Of a stretch of 64,000 bases of DNA, positions 24,504-33,141 are shown one piece after another. The notes under the pieces were generated by a model, which worked only from the letters and a program-made list of their open reading frames with translations, was not told the origin of the DNA and searched no databases. The position numbers and the translations under genes are program-made. Each line of letters opens with the position of its first letter. Positions within the stretch are counted from its first letter, which is position 1. Origin of the DNA: Promicromonospora panici (GTDB lineage: Bacteria > Actinomycetota > Actinomycetes > Actinomycetales > Cellulomonadaceae). The DNA lies in assembly GCF_900608595.1 (NCBI RefSeq), contig NZ_UWYY01000020.1, positions 1 through 64,000 on the forward strand, in the 5' to 3' direction.

Positions 24504-24932
24504 TCAGTACGCGTACCGGTGCACGGTCTCGGGGTGGATGACCATGCGCACCTGCTCGGTGGCCAGGATCGCCGCGAGGTCGCGGGCCCGGGTCTCGTCG
24601 GCGAGGTCCCAGTAACGCGCGGCGAGCCGGGAGGCGAGCTCGTGCGCCCCGTCGGCCTCTACCGTCGCTCGGCCGGCGACGGACACCCAGCGCTCCCGCT
24701 CACCCACCGGCGCCGCGACGACGAGGGAAGCGCGAGGATCGCGGCCCACCCGGCGCACCTTCAGCGAGTCCCGCTCGGTGAAGAGCTCGACCGTCCCCTC
24801 GGCAGTGGCCTCGAACCACACGGGCCGCGGCTGCGGCGGCTGGGACCCACTGGCCACGGACAGGAACCCGTGCAGGGGGCGTCCGAGGAACTCGACGTCG
24901 TCGGCGGTCAGCTGATTGGTGTTCTCGCTCAT
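24504..24932 (-). CDS. pyridoxamine 5'-phosphate oxidase-like flavin/F420-binding protein
   Basis: The 142-residue protein has a split beta-barrel: HGFLSVASGSQPPQPRPVWF, VELFTERDSLKVRRVGRDPRA and VSVAGRATVE. These match the PNPOx-like family, many actinobacterial members of which bind F420 or FMN. No specific substrate can be named. It diverges from the AraC-type regulator at 25027 across 94 bases, which therefore may regulate it. Confidence 0.8.
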   Translation of the reverse strand: MSENTNQLTADDVEFLGRPLHGFLSVASGSQPPQPRPVWFEATAEGTVELFTERDSLKVRRVGRDPRASLVVAAPVGERERWVSVAGRATVEADGAHELASRLAARYWDLADETRARDLAAILATEQVRMVIHPETVHRYAY

Positions 24933-25026
24933 GATCGTGATTCAACGGCACCCGCTCGGACGGATCCATGGGTGAGGAGCCGGATCGCCTGTGTGATCGT
25001 CCGACGTCGTCGGCTAGCCTCGGCGG

Positions 25027-26004
25027 GTGGACGCGTTCGGTGACCTCTTCCGCGGGATGCGGGCCCAGGGCTCGTTGTTCGGCAGCTCGACCCTGACGGC
25101 GCCCTGGGCGCTGCACTTCGTGGACGGCGCGCCACTGACCCTGTGCACGGTCATCGGCGGGGAGGGCTGGATAGTGCCGCAGGACCGCCCGCCCGTCCAG
25201 CTCCGCGCCGGCGAGACCGTCGTCGTGCGGGGCCCCGCACCGTTCACGTTCGTCGACGAGGTCGGCACCCGGGCCGAACCGGTCGAGTGCGGCGAGCACT
25301 GCGCGCTGCCCGAGGAGGGCGGGACCCGGCACCGGCGCGGCTGGAACGACGGCGACCCCGGCTCCTGCGAGGGCTCGACCACACTGATCGTCGGCGCCTA
25401 CCCGGTGCACGGCGAGATCAGCCGCCGGCTGCTGGACACGCTGCCCGTCGTCCTGCGGGTGGAGGCCGGGGGACCGGGCGACGCCGTGCTGGACCATCTC
25501 GCGGCCGAGGTCGCCGCCGACGTGCCGGGTCAGCAGGTGGTGCTGGACCGGCTGCTCGACTGGCTGCTGGTCTGCGCGGTGCGCGCGTACTTCGACCGGC
25601 CCGGCGGCGAGCCGCCGGCCTGGTACGCCGCCCAGCGGGACCCTGTCGTCGGGGACGCGCTGCGCCTCCTGCATGCCGAACCGGCCGCGCCCTGGACCGT
25701 CTCGACGCTCGGCCACCGCACCGGGGTCTCCCGCTCCACCCTGGCCAAACGGTTCGCCGACCTGGTCGGCGAACCGCCGCTGACCTATCTGACCCGCTGG
25801 CGCATGACGCTCGCGGCGGACCTGCTGACCGAGCGCGAGGGAGCGACCGTCGCCGAGGTCGCCCGGGCCGTGGGCTACTCCGACGCGTTCGCCTTCAGCG
25901 CCGCGTTCAAACGCACCCGGGGCGTCAGCCCGAGCCAGTTCCGGCGCGCCGGCAGCGGGAGCCACGGTGCACGAGTCATCGCGCCCGGGCCAGGATCCCG
26001 TTGA
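25027..26004 (+). CDS. AraC-family transcriptional regulator with cupin sensor
   Basis: The 325-residue protein has an N-terminal cupin (about 10-170, with VVVRGPAPFTFV and LIVGAYPVHGEISRRLL) and a C-terminal AraC HTH pair (about 215-310, WTVSTLGHRTGVSRSTLAKR and VAEVARAVGYSDAFAFSAAF). GTG at 25027 follows TAGCCT (25015-25020) by six bases. The neighbouring PNPOx-like gene is divergent and a plausible target. The last 29 bases overlap the convergent response-regulator gene, an actual coding overlap on opposite strands. Confidence 0.88.
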   Translation: MDAFGDLFRGMRAQGSLFGSSTLTAPWALHFVDGAPLTLCTVIGGEGWIVPQDRPPVQLRAGETVVVRGPAPFTFVDEVGTRAEPVECGEHCALPEEGGTRHRRGWNDGDPGSCEGSTTLIVGAYPVHGEISRRLLDTLPVVLRVEAGGPGDAVLDHLAAEVAADVPGQQVVLDRLLDWLLVCAVRAYFDRPGGEPPAWYAAQRDPVVGDALRLLHAEPAAPWTVSTLGHRTGVSRSTLAKRFADLVGEPPLTYLTRWRMTLAADLLTEREGATVAEVARAVGYSDAFAFSAAFKRTRGVSPSQFRRAGSGSHGARVIAPGPGSR

Positions 26005-26350
26005 CGCGGTCCAGCAGCTCCCGTGGGCTGAACGGCTTGGCCATGTAGTCGGTGGCGCCGACGTCGAAGCCGACCTCGGTCTTCCGCTTGGCGCTCAGGA
26101 GCAGCACCGGAACGCCAGGGGTGTCGCTGTCGCGGATCTTGCGCAGCACGTCGATACCCGACAGGCGGGGCATCATGATGTCGAGCACCGCCAGATCCGG
26201 GGGCGCCGCCTGGAACGCCTCCCACGCGGCCTGCCCGTCGTCCGCCGTGTCCACCGTGTAGCCGGCCGTGCCCAGCTTGAACTCGATGATGTCGCGGATA
26301 TCGCCGTCGTCCTCGGCAACCAGGATCCGTTCCCCGCCCCCTGTGGTCAT
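25976..26350 (-). CDS. single-domain response regulator (CheY-like)
   Basis: The 124-residue protein is one REC domain: VAEDDGD at the acidic pocket, phosphoacceptor Asp in AVLDIMMPRLSG, LLLSAKRK and the switch Lys in YMAKPFSP. There is no output domain. It lies 58 bases downstream of the acetyltransferase-like gene in the same direction and may be the last gene of the kinase-decarboxylase operon. An earlier Met (26392) is possible. Confidence 0.85.
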   Translation of the reverse strand: MTTGGGERILVAEDDGDIRDIIEFKLGTAGYTVDTADDGQAAWEAFQAAPPDLAVLDIMMPRLSGIDVLRKIRDSDTPGVPVLLLSAKRKTEVGFDVGATDYMAKPFSPRELLDRVNGILARAR

Positions 26351-26408
26351 GCCCTCGTGAGTAGCACCGGGGCAAGTGCGGCGCAAACGCAACGGTCGTC
26401 CGGCGGCG

Positions 26409-26951
26409 TCAGTGGAACGTGGTCGCGTAGTACGTCTGCCGGTCCACGGTCTCGACGGTGACGTCCTGGGTGTGCTCGAGGTGGCGGCGCAGGTTGTCGG
26501 CGAACCGCAGCGAGTCGTCGTTGAACCGGGAGACGTCGTAGGCGCACACGACGCGGTTCTCGGCGAGGTGGGCGACCAGGGCGTCGATCATGTCCATGAA
26601 CGTGCGTGTGGACCGCCGGCCCGGGTGCGCGAGGGTGAACCCGATGTACCAGATCGCCCCGCGCGCCGCGTGCTCGGGATAGCGGGCGGCGTAGAACTCC
26701 GGGCTCACCCAGGGCACCGCGGCGAGGTCCGTCGCGAGCGTGGTCAGCCCCACGGCCTCGCCCCGGTCGTCCCGGGCGAGGAGCTTGGTCACGCGATGGT
26801 CGGCCATCTCCTCGTCGAACTCCTCGCGACGCAGGACGTGCCGAGCGGCAGCGCGCGTCCGCAACGGCGCGAACGCCTCGAGGTACAGGTCCCAGAACCG
26901 CTGGGCGACGTCGCCGTCCACCGTCTGCTCGAAAGTGACGTCAGCGTCCAC
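26409..26951 (-). CDS. GNAT-like acetyltransferase (tentative)
   Basis: The 180-residue protein has WDLYLEAFAPLRTRAAARH, KLLARDDRGEAVGLTTL, WYIGFTLAHPGRRS and a C-terminal VCAYDVSRFNDDSLRFADNL. Secondary-structure order resembles GNATs, but the acetyl-CoA loop is weak. The GTG start overlaps the preceding decarboxylase frame by 11 bases, so translation is coupled. Context suggests it modifies agmatine or another product of the decarboxylase; that is inference. It could also be an unrelated fold. Confidence 0.45.
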   Translation of the reverse strand: MDADVTFEQTVDGDVAQRFWDLYLEAFAPLRTRAAARHVLRREEFDEEMADHRVTKLLARDDRGEAVGLTTLATDLAAVPWVSPEFYAARYPEHAARGAIWYIGFTLAHPGRRSTRTFMDMIDALVAHLAENRVVCAYDVSRFNDDSLRFADNLRRHLEHTQDVTVETVDRQTYYATTFH

Positions 26952-27447
26952 CGTCGGGTTCCTCCCAGCCCGTGCGGCGGAACGTCGCGACGACGACGGC
27001 GCACACCGGCAGCGCACTGCACGTGATGCCGACGAGCTTCCGGCCGGCCGGGTGGTACCTGCCGCCGCGCGTGGCCGAGAGGTCCTCGAGACTGTGCAAG
27101 AGGTCCGTGGAGACCTGTTCCTGCGACGGGCCTTCATGCTCGACGAAGAGCCCGGCACCACTGCCGTCGTCGCGTTGGGACCAGGCGAGCCCCGCCCAGG
27201 CCTCGTGCCCGGGCAGCGAGGCGTGGGCACGCGCGTACACGCAGTACAGGGCGTCCCCGTGGGCGCCCTGGAGCTGCTCCGGACCGTCCACCTGGAGGAT
27301 CCGGCTGCCGGGAGGGGCGATGGAGCTCAGCCGGACGAGGTTGAAGTCGCTCACGCCGGCGCCGGCGAGCGCGGCGTCGAACGCGGCGAGCGTGGTCCGC
27401 CCGGTGCCGGTACCGGCGCTCACGCGAATGATCAAGGGTTCGGTCAT
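26941..27447 (-). CDS. pyruvoyl-dependent arginine decarboxylase (PvlArgDC-like)
   Basis: The 168-residue protein has the PvlArgDC core: an N-terminal IRVSAGTGTG, then FNLVRLSSIAPPGSRI, where self-cleavage between adjacent Ser 41 and Ser 42 would create the pyruvoyl cofactor. GDALYCVYA and GAGLFVEHEG follow. The enzyme would turn arginine into agmatine. Such enzymes are best known from archaea. It starts on the last base of the hybrid kinase stop (TGATG), so the pair are translated together, an unusual sensor-metabolism coupling. Confidence 0.8.
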   Translation of the reverse strand: MTEPLIIRVSAGTGTGRTTLAAFDAALAGAGVSDFNLVRLSSIAPPGSRILQVDGPEQLQGAHGDALYCVYARAHASLPGHEAWAGLAWSQRDDGSGAGLFVEHEGPSQEQVSTDLLHSLEDLSATRGGRYHPAGRKLVGITCSALPVCAVVVATFRRTGWEEPDGGR

Positions 27448-30200
27448 CAGGTCCTCGAGGGCGGGAGGTCGCGGGACTCGTCGTCGACGTCGGTCCGTCC
27501 GGCGGATGCGTCCAGCAGGTCCAGCACAAAATCCAGGACGGCTTCCGGCGCCGTGCGCCCCTTGGTGAGGAAGACGGTGCGGCCGAGGCGAAGCTTCTCA
27601 CGCTCCTCGGTGCCCACCTCCGCGCCCGAGTAGACGACCAGGGGGACCCGCCGCAGCTGGCCGTCGCGGCGCAGGGCGGCCACGAGCTCGTACCCCGAGC
27701 CGCCGGGCAGCACGAGGTCGAGGACCACCAGGTCCGGCTCGTCGCCGCGCGCGATGGCGTCTCGCGCCTGGGCCACCGAGGACGCCTGCGTGACCGCGAG
27801 GCCGCCGTCCTGCAGGACCGTCGCCACGACCCGCCGCAGGTCGTCGTCGTCCTCGACCACCAGCACCCGGTTCTGGTGCGGCCGCCGGCGGATCAGCCGC
27901 GTCAGTGCCTCGGCCCCGCTGGTGCCCGGGGTCGCGAGGTCGAGCACCAGTGCGGTGGGATGTTCGGTACCGATGGCCGCGAGCGCCGTCTGTACGTCCG
28001 TGACGCCGACGACGTCGTACCCGCGACCCTCCAGGACGGTGCGCAGGACCTCGATGACCCCGGGGTCGTCGCCTACGACCACGACCCTCGTCGTCGCGGA
28101 CGTGGCCTGCGGAGGCTTCGCTGCTCGTCGGGCACCTTGCGGGGTGACGCGGCGGAGGGTGAACCGGAAGCTCGATCCCCGGCCCTCGCCCTCGCTGACC
28201 GCCCACAGCCGCCCGCCGTGTCGTTCGACGATGCTGCGGGCGATGGCGAGCCCGAGCCCGCTGCCGCCTCGTTCACGGGTGTCGGAGGCGTCGACCTGTT
28301 CGAACCGGCCGAAGACCGCCTCGAGCTTGTCCTGTGGGACGCCCCGGCCTTCGTCGTCGACGCGCATCTCGACCAGGTCACCGACCGGCTCTGCCGTCAC
28401 CCGGACGGTGCTGCCCCGCGGGGAGAACTTCACGGCGTTGCCCAGCAGGTTGGTCAGTGTCTGCACGATGCGCTCGCCGTCGGCGCGGACGACCTCCAGG
28501 GAGCCGGTGGGTATCAGGACGACGCCGGCTTCTTCCGCCTGGACGGAGACCTCGTCCACCGCCATGGCGACGAGCTTGTTCACCCTGTGGTCCGCCAGCT
28601 CGAGGCGTGTGGTGCCGGCGTCCAGGCGCTCCATGTCGAGGATGTCGTCCACGAGGCGGCTGAGTCGCTCGCTGCTCGTGAGCGCGATCCGGGCCATGCG
28701 CGCCGCCTGCTCGGGTGAGTCGTCGAGAGCGCCGCTGTCGAGCAGCCCGAGTGCACCGCGGATCGACGTCAGCGGGGTGCGGAGCTCGTGGCTCACCACG
28801 GACACGAACTCGTCCTTGATGCGTTCCATCTCGCGCCGCTCGGTGACGTCGCGGAAAGCGACGACCGCACCGCGGATCGCCCCGTCGTCGCGCAGGGGGC
28901 TCGTGGTGACCTCGACGGGCACGTCCTTCCCGTCGAGGCGCCGGTAGACGTCCTGTTCCGCCGTGGCCGTGATCCCGGCGCGCAGGGTCTGAGTGATGTG
29001 GCAGTCCTCCAGCAGGTGCGCGGTGGCGTCGTCGGCCGGAACGTGGAAGGTGGCGTGTGCCTCGCGCCCCACGAGGTCCGCGGCGGACGCGCCGAGGGTG
29101 TGCGCCGCGGCGGCGTTGATGAAGGTCACCCGCCCTTCGAGGTCCACGCCGTAGATCCCGTCGGCCACGGACTCCAGCGTCCGCTCACGCTCGCTCGCCA
29201 GTGAGCGCAGCTGTGCGGTGCGTTCGTGCACCCGCCGCTCGAGCCCCTGGCGCAGGGACTCGTTGTCGGCGACGACGAGGACCTGGCGCACGACGACGGC
29301 GATGAGGACGGCGACCCACAGCATGTTCGCCACCCCGGGGAGGGCCTGGCTCATCTGGCCGACGCGCACCAGCGCCGCAGCGAGGAACAGGCCGAACGTC
29401 ACGGCCGTGCCGAGCAGCGGCGACCAGTCCCCGGGCGCGCCGGCGACCGTGCTCCCGGACGCCGCGGGATGGCGGGCGGCGAGCGCGATGGCCACGTAGC
29501 CGCCGACCCAGCCCACATCGACCGGGCTGCCGAATGCGAAGTCGCCCGTCGCGGACAGGAGCGCGAAGGCCACGTCCGCCACGGCGTACAGCACGAACCC
29601 GCCACCCACGAGCACGAGTGGCACACGTTCGGCGGCGGTCGAGCGGGTCATGACGAGGACCGCGAGGGTGGCGAGCAGGGCGTCGACCACGGGCAGCGCG
29701 TATGCCGTGGGGGCCGGATCCGCTGCCGCTGCGACGGGCTCCAGCGCGACGGCGAAGATCGCGATGTACAGGACGGAGCCGCCGACCACGACGCTGTCCA
29801 GCAGCATGCGCGCGATCTCCTGGCCGCGCGTGCGGGATGCCGGGAAGAGCGAGAGGCCGACGACGCCGAGCAGGAGCGCCGCGATGTAGGCGGCGTCGCC
29901 TGCCTCCGGATCGCCGACGAGCCCCGCGTAGACATTGCCGGCCAGGCCGACGACTCCGCCGAGGGAGAGAGCTCCCCACGCCCGCCGGCGACGGCCCATC
30001 GACCGTGCGGCGCGCCAACCGCAGCTCGTCGCGGCGACGAGGCCCGCGGCGGCGAGCGCCGACATGGAGATCAGCTCGCGTGTGGCCTGGTCCAACGGGC
30101 CGGAGAGTGCGAGCACGAACAGGAGTACCGCGATGCCGGCAGTCCAGCACCAACGCACGAAACTCGCCCGTGATCGCGCAGCAGCGCCTTCCGCCCGCAT
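27447..30200 (-). CDS. hybrid sensor histidine kinase, membrane-bound, with two receiver domains
   Basis: The 917-residue protein has about nine membrane helices (residues 15-310), a PAS domain (about 340-455), HisKA with His 471 in SHELRTPL, HATPase (about 575-690; N-box TNLLGNAVKFS, GGSGLGLAI), a short REC (704-774, Asp 754) and a full REC (777-893, Asp 828). REC1 lacks the second half of the fold. TACGCT on the minus strand (30213-30208) seven bases before the ATG predicts a leaderless start. Its stop overlaps the decarboxylase start. It may pass phosphate to the CheY-like protein at 25976. Confidence 0.88.
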   Translation of the reverse strand: MRAEGAAARSRASFVRWCWTAGIAVLLFVLALSGPLDQATRELISMSALAAAGLVAATSCGWRAARSMGRRRRAWGALSLGGVVGLAGNVYAGLVGDPEAGDAAYIAALLLGVVGLSLFPASRTRGQEIARMLLDSVVVGGSVLYIAIFAVALEPVAAAADPAPTAYALPVVDALLATLAVLVMTRSTAAERVPLVLVGGGFVLYAVADVAFALLSATGDFAFGSPVDVGWVGGYVAIALAARHPAASGSTVAGAPGDWSPLLGTAVTFGLFLAAALVRVGQMSQALPGVANMLWVAVLIAVVVRQVLVVADNESLRQGLERRVHERTAQLRSLASERERTLESVADGIYGVDLEGRVTFINAAAAHTLGASAADLVGREAHATFHVPADDATAHLLEDCHITQTLRAGITATAEQDVYRRLDGKDVPVEVTTSPLRDDGAIRGAVVAFRDVTERREMERIKDEFVSVVSHELRTPLTSIRGALGLLDSGALDDSPEQAARMARIALTSSERLSRLVDDILDMERLDAGTTRLELADHRVNKLVAMAVDEVSVQAEEAGVVLIPTGSLEVVRADGERIVQTLTNLLGNAVKFSPRGSTVRVTAEPVGDLVEMRVDDEGRGVPQDKLEAVFGRFEQVDASDTRERGGSGLGLAIARSIVERHGGRLWAVSEGEGRGSSFRFTLRRVTPQGARRAAKPPQATSATTRVVVVGDDPGVIEVLRTVLEGRGYDVVGVTDVQTALAAIGTEHPTALVLDLATPGTSGAEALTRLIRRRPHQNRVLVVEDDDDLRRVVATVLQDGGLAVTQASSVAQARDAIARGDEPDLVVLDLVLPGGSGYELVAALRRDGQLRRVPLVVYSGAEVGTEEREKLRLGRTVFLTKGRTAPEAVLDFVLDLLDASAGRTDVDDESRDLPPSRT

Positions 30201-30310
30201 ATGCCAGAGCGTAGGTCAGGGCCGCAGGCCCCGCAGTTCAGCGCTGCGATCGAGGACCGGCGAGCTGACGAAGAGAGAGGGCTGGTGAGGGGGCTGGCGA
30301 GGGCCAGACC

Positions 30311-30688
30311 TCAGCGTCGCCAGCCGAGCAGGCCGGCGATCTGGTCGGGCAGGGCGAGCGGGTCGAACGGCTTGGTGAGCACGCCGGCGACGGCGAGATC
30401 TTCGTACCGGCGCCGCTCCGCGGGCTGCACCTTGGCGGTCAGCAGGATCACGGGGACGCTGCGCGTGCGCGGGTCGTCCTGGAGCCGAGCGAAGGTGGTG
30501 GGCCCGTCCATCGTGGGCATCATGACGTCCAGCAGGACCGCGTCCGGTGGATCCGCGCTGCACATCGCGACCGCCTGTGCTCCGTTGGAGGTGGCCTCCA
30601 CCTTCCATCCGGCGAGCACCTCCAGGCCGGTCCGGACGACCTCCCGGATCGTCTCCTCGTCGTCGACGACCAGTATCCGGCGGCTCAT
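30311..30688 (-). CDS. single-domain response regulator (CheY-like)
   Basis: The 125-residue REC protein shows RILVVDDEE, phosphoacceptor Asp in AVLLDVMMPTMDG, LLTAK and switch Lys in VLTKPFDPL. It has no output domain. It lies 116 bases downstream of a histidine kinase gene in the same direction, a likely cognate pair, and 110 bases before the hybrid kinase start. Confidence 0.85.
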   Translation of the reverse strand: MSRRILVVDDEETIREVVRTGLEVLAGWKVEATSNGAQAVAMCSADPPDAVLLDVMMPTMDGPTTFARLQDDPRTRSVPVILLTAKVQPAERRRYEDLAVAGVLTKPFDPLALPDQIAGLLGWRR

Positions 30689-30804
30689 CCGGCCGCCTCC
30701 GTAGCTTCCGTCTCGAGTCGTCCGTGCATCTGCCGTTCGACCTCCTCGCGGTTGGAGCGCCTGGTCATTCATCGTGACACGGCTGGGCGAGGGCGCACCC
30801 GCTG

Positions 30805-31968
30805 TCAGGCAGGAGCCGGGAGGCGCACGAGGAAGACCGCACCGGGGTCGGTGTTCTCGAAGCTCACCGTGCCGCCGTGCGCCTCGGTGAGGATCCGCAC
30901 GATCCACAGCCCGAGACCGACCGAGTCGGTGTGCGGCCGGCCCTCGGCGAGGCGAGTGAACAGCCTGGACGCGTCGCGGTCGCTGATGCCCGGCCCGTGG
31001 TCCCGGACGGCGAGCACCATGGCGCCGGGTTCGGAGCGGGCGCCGATCTCCACCGGACCCAGGCCGTGCCGCAGGGCGTTGTTGGTCAGGTTTAGCAGGA
31101 TCTGCTCGAGGCGGTCGCGGTCCGCGTGGACGGTCGTGCCCGGGGGGATGTCGACGGTGACCTTTCCGGGATCGGTCAGCTGCACGACGCCGGCGGCGAT
31201 CTCCGTGACGTCAAGGTCTTCGAGCTGCAGCTGCAGCTTGCCGTGCTCGACCCGCTCCAGGTCGAGCAGTCCGCCGGCGAGCCGGGTCAGGTGATGGGTC
31301 TGCCGAGTCGCGGAGTCGAGCATCGGGCGCAGGTGGGCGGGGACCCTTTCGTCGTCGCCGACGATCTCCAGCACACCGGCGATCGCGGTCAGCGGCGAGC
31401 GGACGTCATGGGCCAGAGCCGACACCATCGCCGTCCGCCAGCGCTCCTGGGCCCGCAGCTGCTGCTCGGCGTCCTGCAGGTGGCGTACGTAGCGGGAGAT
31501 CACCAGCCCGACGGTCACCATGACGGGGACGCCGACCACCGTGGAGCCCATCACCGGGGGTGGCGCGTCCGACAGGACGAGGCCCCCCGCGTAGGACACG
31601 GTGGCCGGGACGGCCGCCCACCAGACCGCTCTCGGCGCCTGGTGCAGCCCCAGCCAGACGAAGATCAGCACGTAGAACGGCAGAGTCCCGCCGATGAACC
31701 CGTCGAAAGCCCACGTCGAGAACCCTGCCACCGCGAACCCGGCGAGGCTGACCCACGCCACCCGGGAGACGGGCCACCGCGACCAGGGCAGGAGGAAGCA
31801 CAGCAGTGCCACGACGAGGTCGGCGACGGCGACCCCGACGAGCGCGGACGCGGAACCGGGGGTCGCGGGAATTCCCACGAGGGCCAGAGACCCGGCCACG
31901 ACGAACAGGTAGCCGCCCTGCTTCGCGGCAGTGCTGCCGCGCGCGGTCTCCTCGTCCGCTTCCCCCAT
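30805..31968 (-). CDS. membrane sensor histidine kinase
   Basis: The 387-residue protein has about six membrane helices (residues 20-165), a linker, HisKA with SALAHDVRSPLTAI (His about 195) and HATPase with NNALRHG, DHGPGISDRD and GLGLWIV. There is no periplasmic sensor domain, so the signal may come from the membrane. The ATG at 31968 is chosen; an upstream in-frame ATG (32043) is possible. The response regulator at 30311-30688 follows. The gene diverges from the ATP-grasp gene at 32116. Confidence 0.85.
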   Translation of the reverse strand: MGEADEETARGSTAAKQGGYLFVVAGSLALVGIPATPGSASALVGVAVADLVVALLCFLLPWSRWPVSRVAWVSLAGFAVAGFSTWAFDGFIGGTLPFYVLIFVWLGLHQAPRAVWWAAVPATVSYAGGLVLSDAPPPVMGSTVVGVPVMVTVGLVISRYVRHLQDAEQQLRAQERWRTAMVSALAHDVRSPLTAIAGVLEIVGDDERVPAHLRPMLDSATRQTHHLTRLAGGLLDLERVEHGKLQLQLEDLDVTEIAAGVVQLTDPGKVTVDIPPGTTVHADRDRLEQILLNLTNNALRHGLGPVEIGARSEPGAMVLAVRDHGPGISDRDASRLFTRLAEGRPHTDSVGLGLWIVRILTEAHGGTVSFENTDPGAVFLVRLPAPA

Positions 31969-32115
31969 GGCGGCAGCGTAACGAGAGGCCGCCCATTTCA
32001 CCCGGCGTGACGGCCCTCCGGAGGTGCTGGGGGAGTTCCGCATGCGCCCGCACACCCGGCGCGCGAGACTCGCACTAGACGTCGAGCCGAGGAGCCTGCC
32101 GATGCGGTCCACCCG

Positions 32116-33141
32116 ATGACCTCCCTTCTCGTGACCGGCGCGGGCGGTCCCGCCGGCCGTGCGCTCGGCGCGCAGCTCGCGGCCCGGGCCGGCGCGGGCG
32201 CTGACCTGACGTGGGTCGGCGTCGACATCGCACCCGTCACGGACCCGCACTTCCCGGCCACCGATCACGCCCCGCGCGCCGACGGCTGGGACTACGCCAC
32301 CGGTATGCGGGACCTGATCGACAAGCACGCCCCCGACCTCGTGATCCCCACGGTGCAGGACGAGCTGCCCCAGGTCGCGGTCCTCGCGGAGGCGCTCGGC
32401 CGCGCCACGCCCGGCGGCGCGACCGGGGCGCTTCGCGCAGCGAACGGCATGCCCGGCCCGGCCGGCGCCGTGGTGACCGCGGCCCCGGGCTCCGCCGCGA
32501 TCGCCGCCGACAAGCTCCTGACGATGCTGGCGCTCGACCGGACGGGCGTGCCCGTCCCCAGGCATGCCCTGACCACGGACTTCGCGAGCATGCGTGAGGC
32601 CCTCGCCTGGGCTCGCGGCCCGATCGTGATCAAGCCCCGCGTCTCGCGCGGCGGGCGCGGCGTGCGACTGATCGAGTCGTCCGAGGACATGCCCGGCCCC
32701 CCGAACTGGGACCGGCTGGACGCTTCCTGGATCGTCCAGCCGTTCGCCGGCGGGACCGAGTACAACCCGCAGGTGTACCGCTCACCTTCCGGCGAGTCCC
32801 ACGTGGTGGTCCTGGAGAAGACCGTGCTCAAGCAGGGCCGGGTGGGCAACGCCGCCGCCGTCGTGCGCCTGGCCGAGCGTGCCGTGCCCGACGTCGAGGA
32901 GACGGCGCGCCGCGCTGCCGACGCCCTGGACCTGGTCGGCCCCATCGACATGGACGTGCGCCGCGACGTCACGGGCAAGCCCGTGGTGCTGGAGGTCAAC
33001 GGCCGGTTCGGTGCCAACTGCGCGCACGCGCCCGAGCTGCTGGACGCGGTGCTCGCCCTACGGGCCGCACCGGAGCTCTGGGGACCGCGGCGAGCGGCGC
33101 CGCAGCCTGAGAAGCAGTCGCACGGAAGGCCGCCCACGTGA
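32116..33141 (+). CDS. ATP-grasp domain protein
   Basis: The 341-residue protein has a Rossmann-like start (LLVTGAGGPAGRALGAQL) and an ATP-grasp fold: KLLTMLALDRTGVPVPRH, IVIKPRVSRGGRGVRLI (the nucleotide-binding loop) and LEVNGRFGANCAH (metal-ligand motif). It resembles carbamoyl-phosphate-synthase-like carboxylate-amine ligases; the actual acid and amine are unknown. Its stop overlaps the glycosyltransferase GTG by four bases, so they are one operon. A role activating a glycan substituent is inference. Confidence 0.75.
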   Translation: MTSLLVTGAGGPAGRALGAQLAARAGAGADLTWVGVDIAPVTDPHFPATDHAPRADGWDYATGMRDLIDKHAPDLVIPTVQDELPQVAVLAEALGRATPGGATGALRAANGMPGPAGAVVTAAPGSAAIAADKLLTMLALDRTGVPVPRHALTTDFASMREALAWARGPIVIKPRVSRGGRGVRLIESSEDMPGPPNWDRLDASWIVQPFAGGTEYNPQVYRSPSGESHVVVLEKTVLKQGRVGNAAAVVRLAERAVPDVEETARRAADALDLVGPIDMDVRRDVTGKPVVLEVNGRFGANCAHAPELLDAVLALRAAPELWGPRRAAPQPEKQSHGRPPT

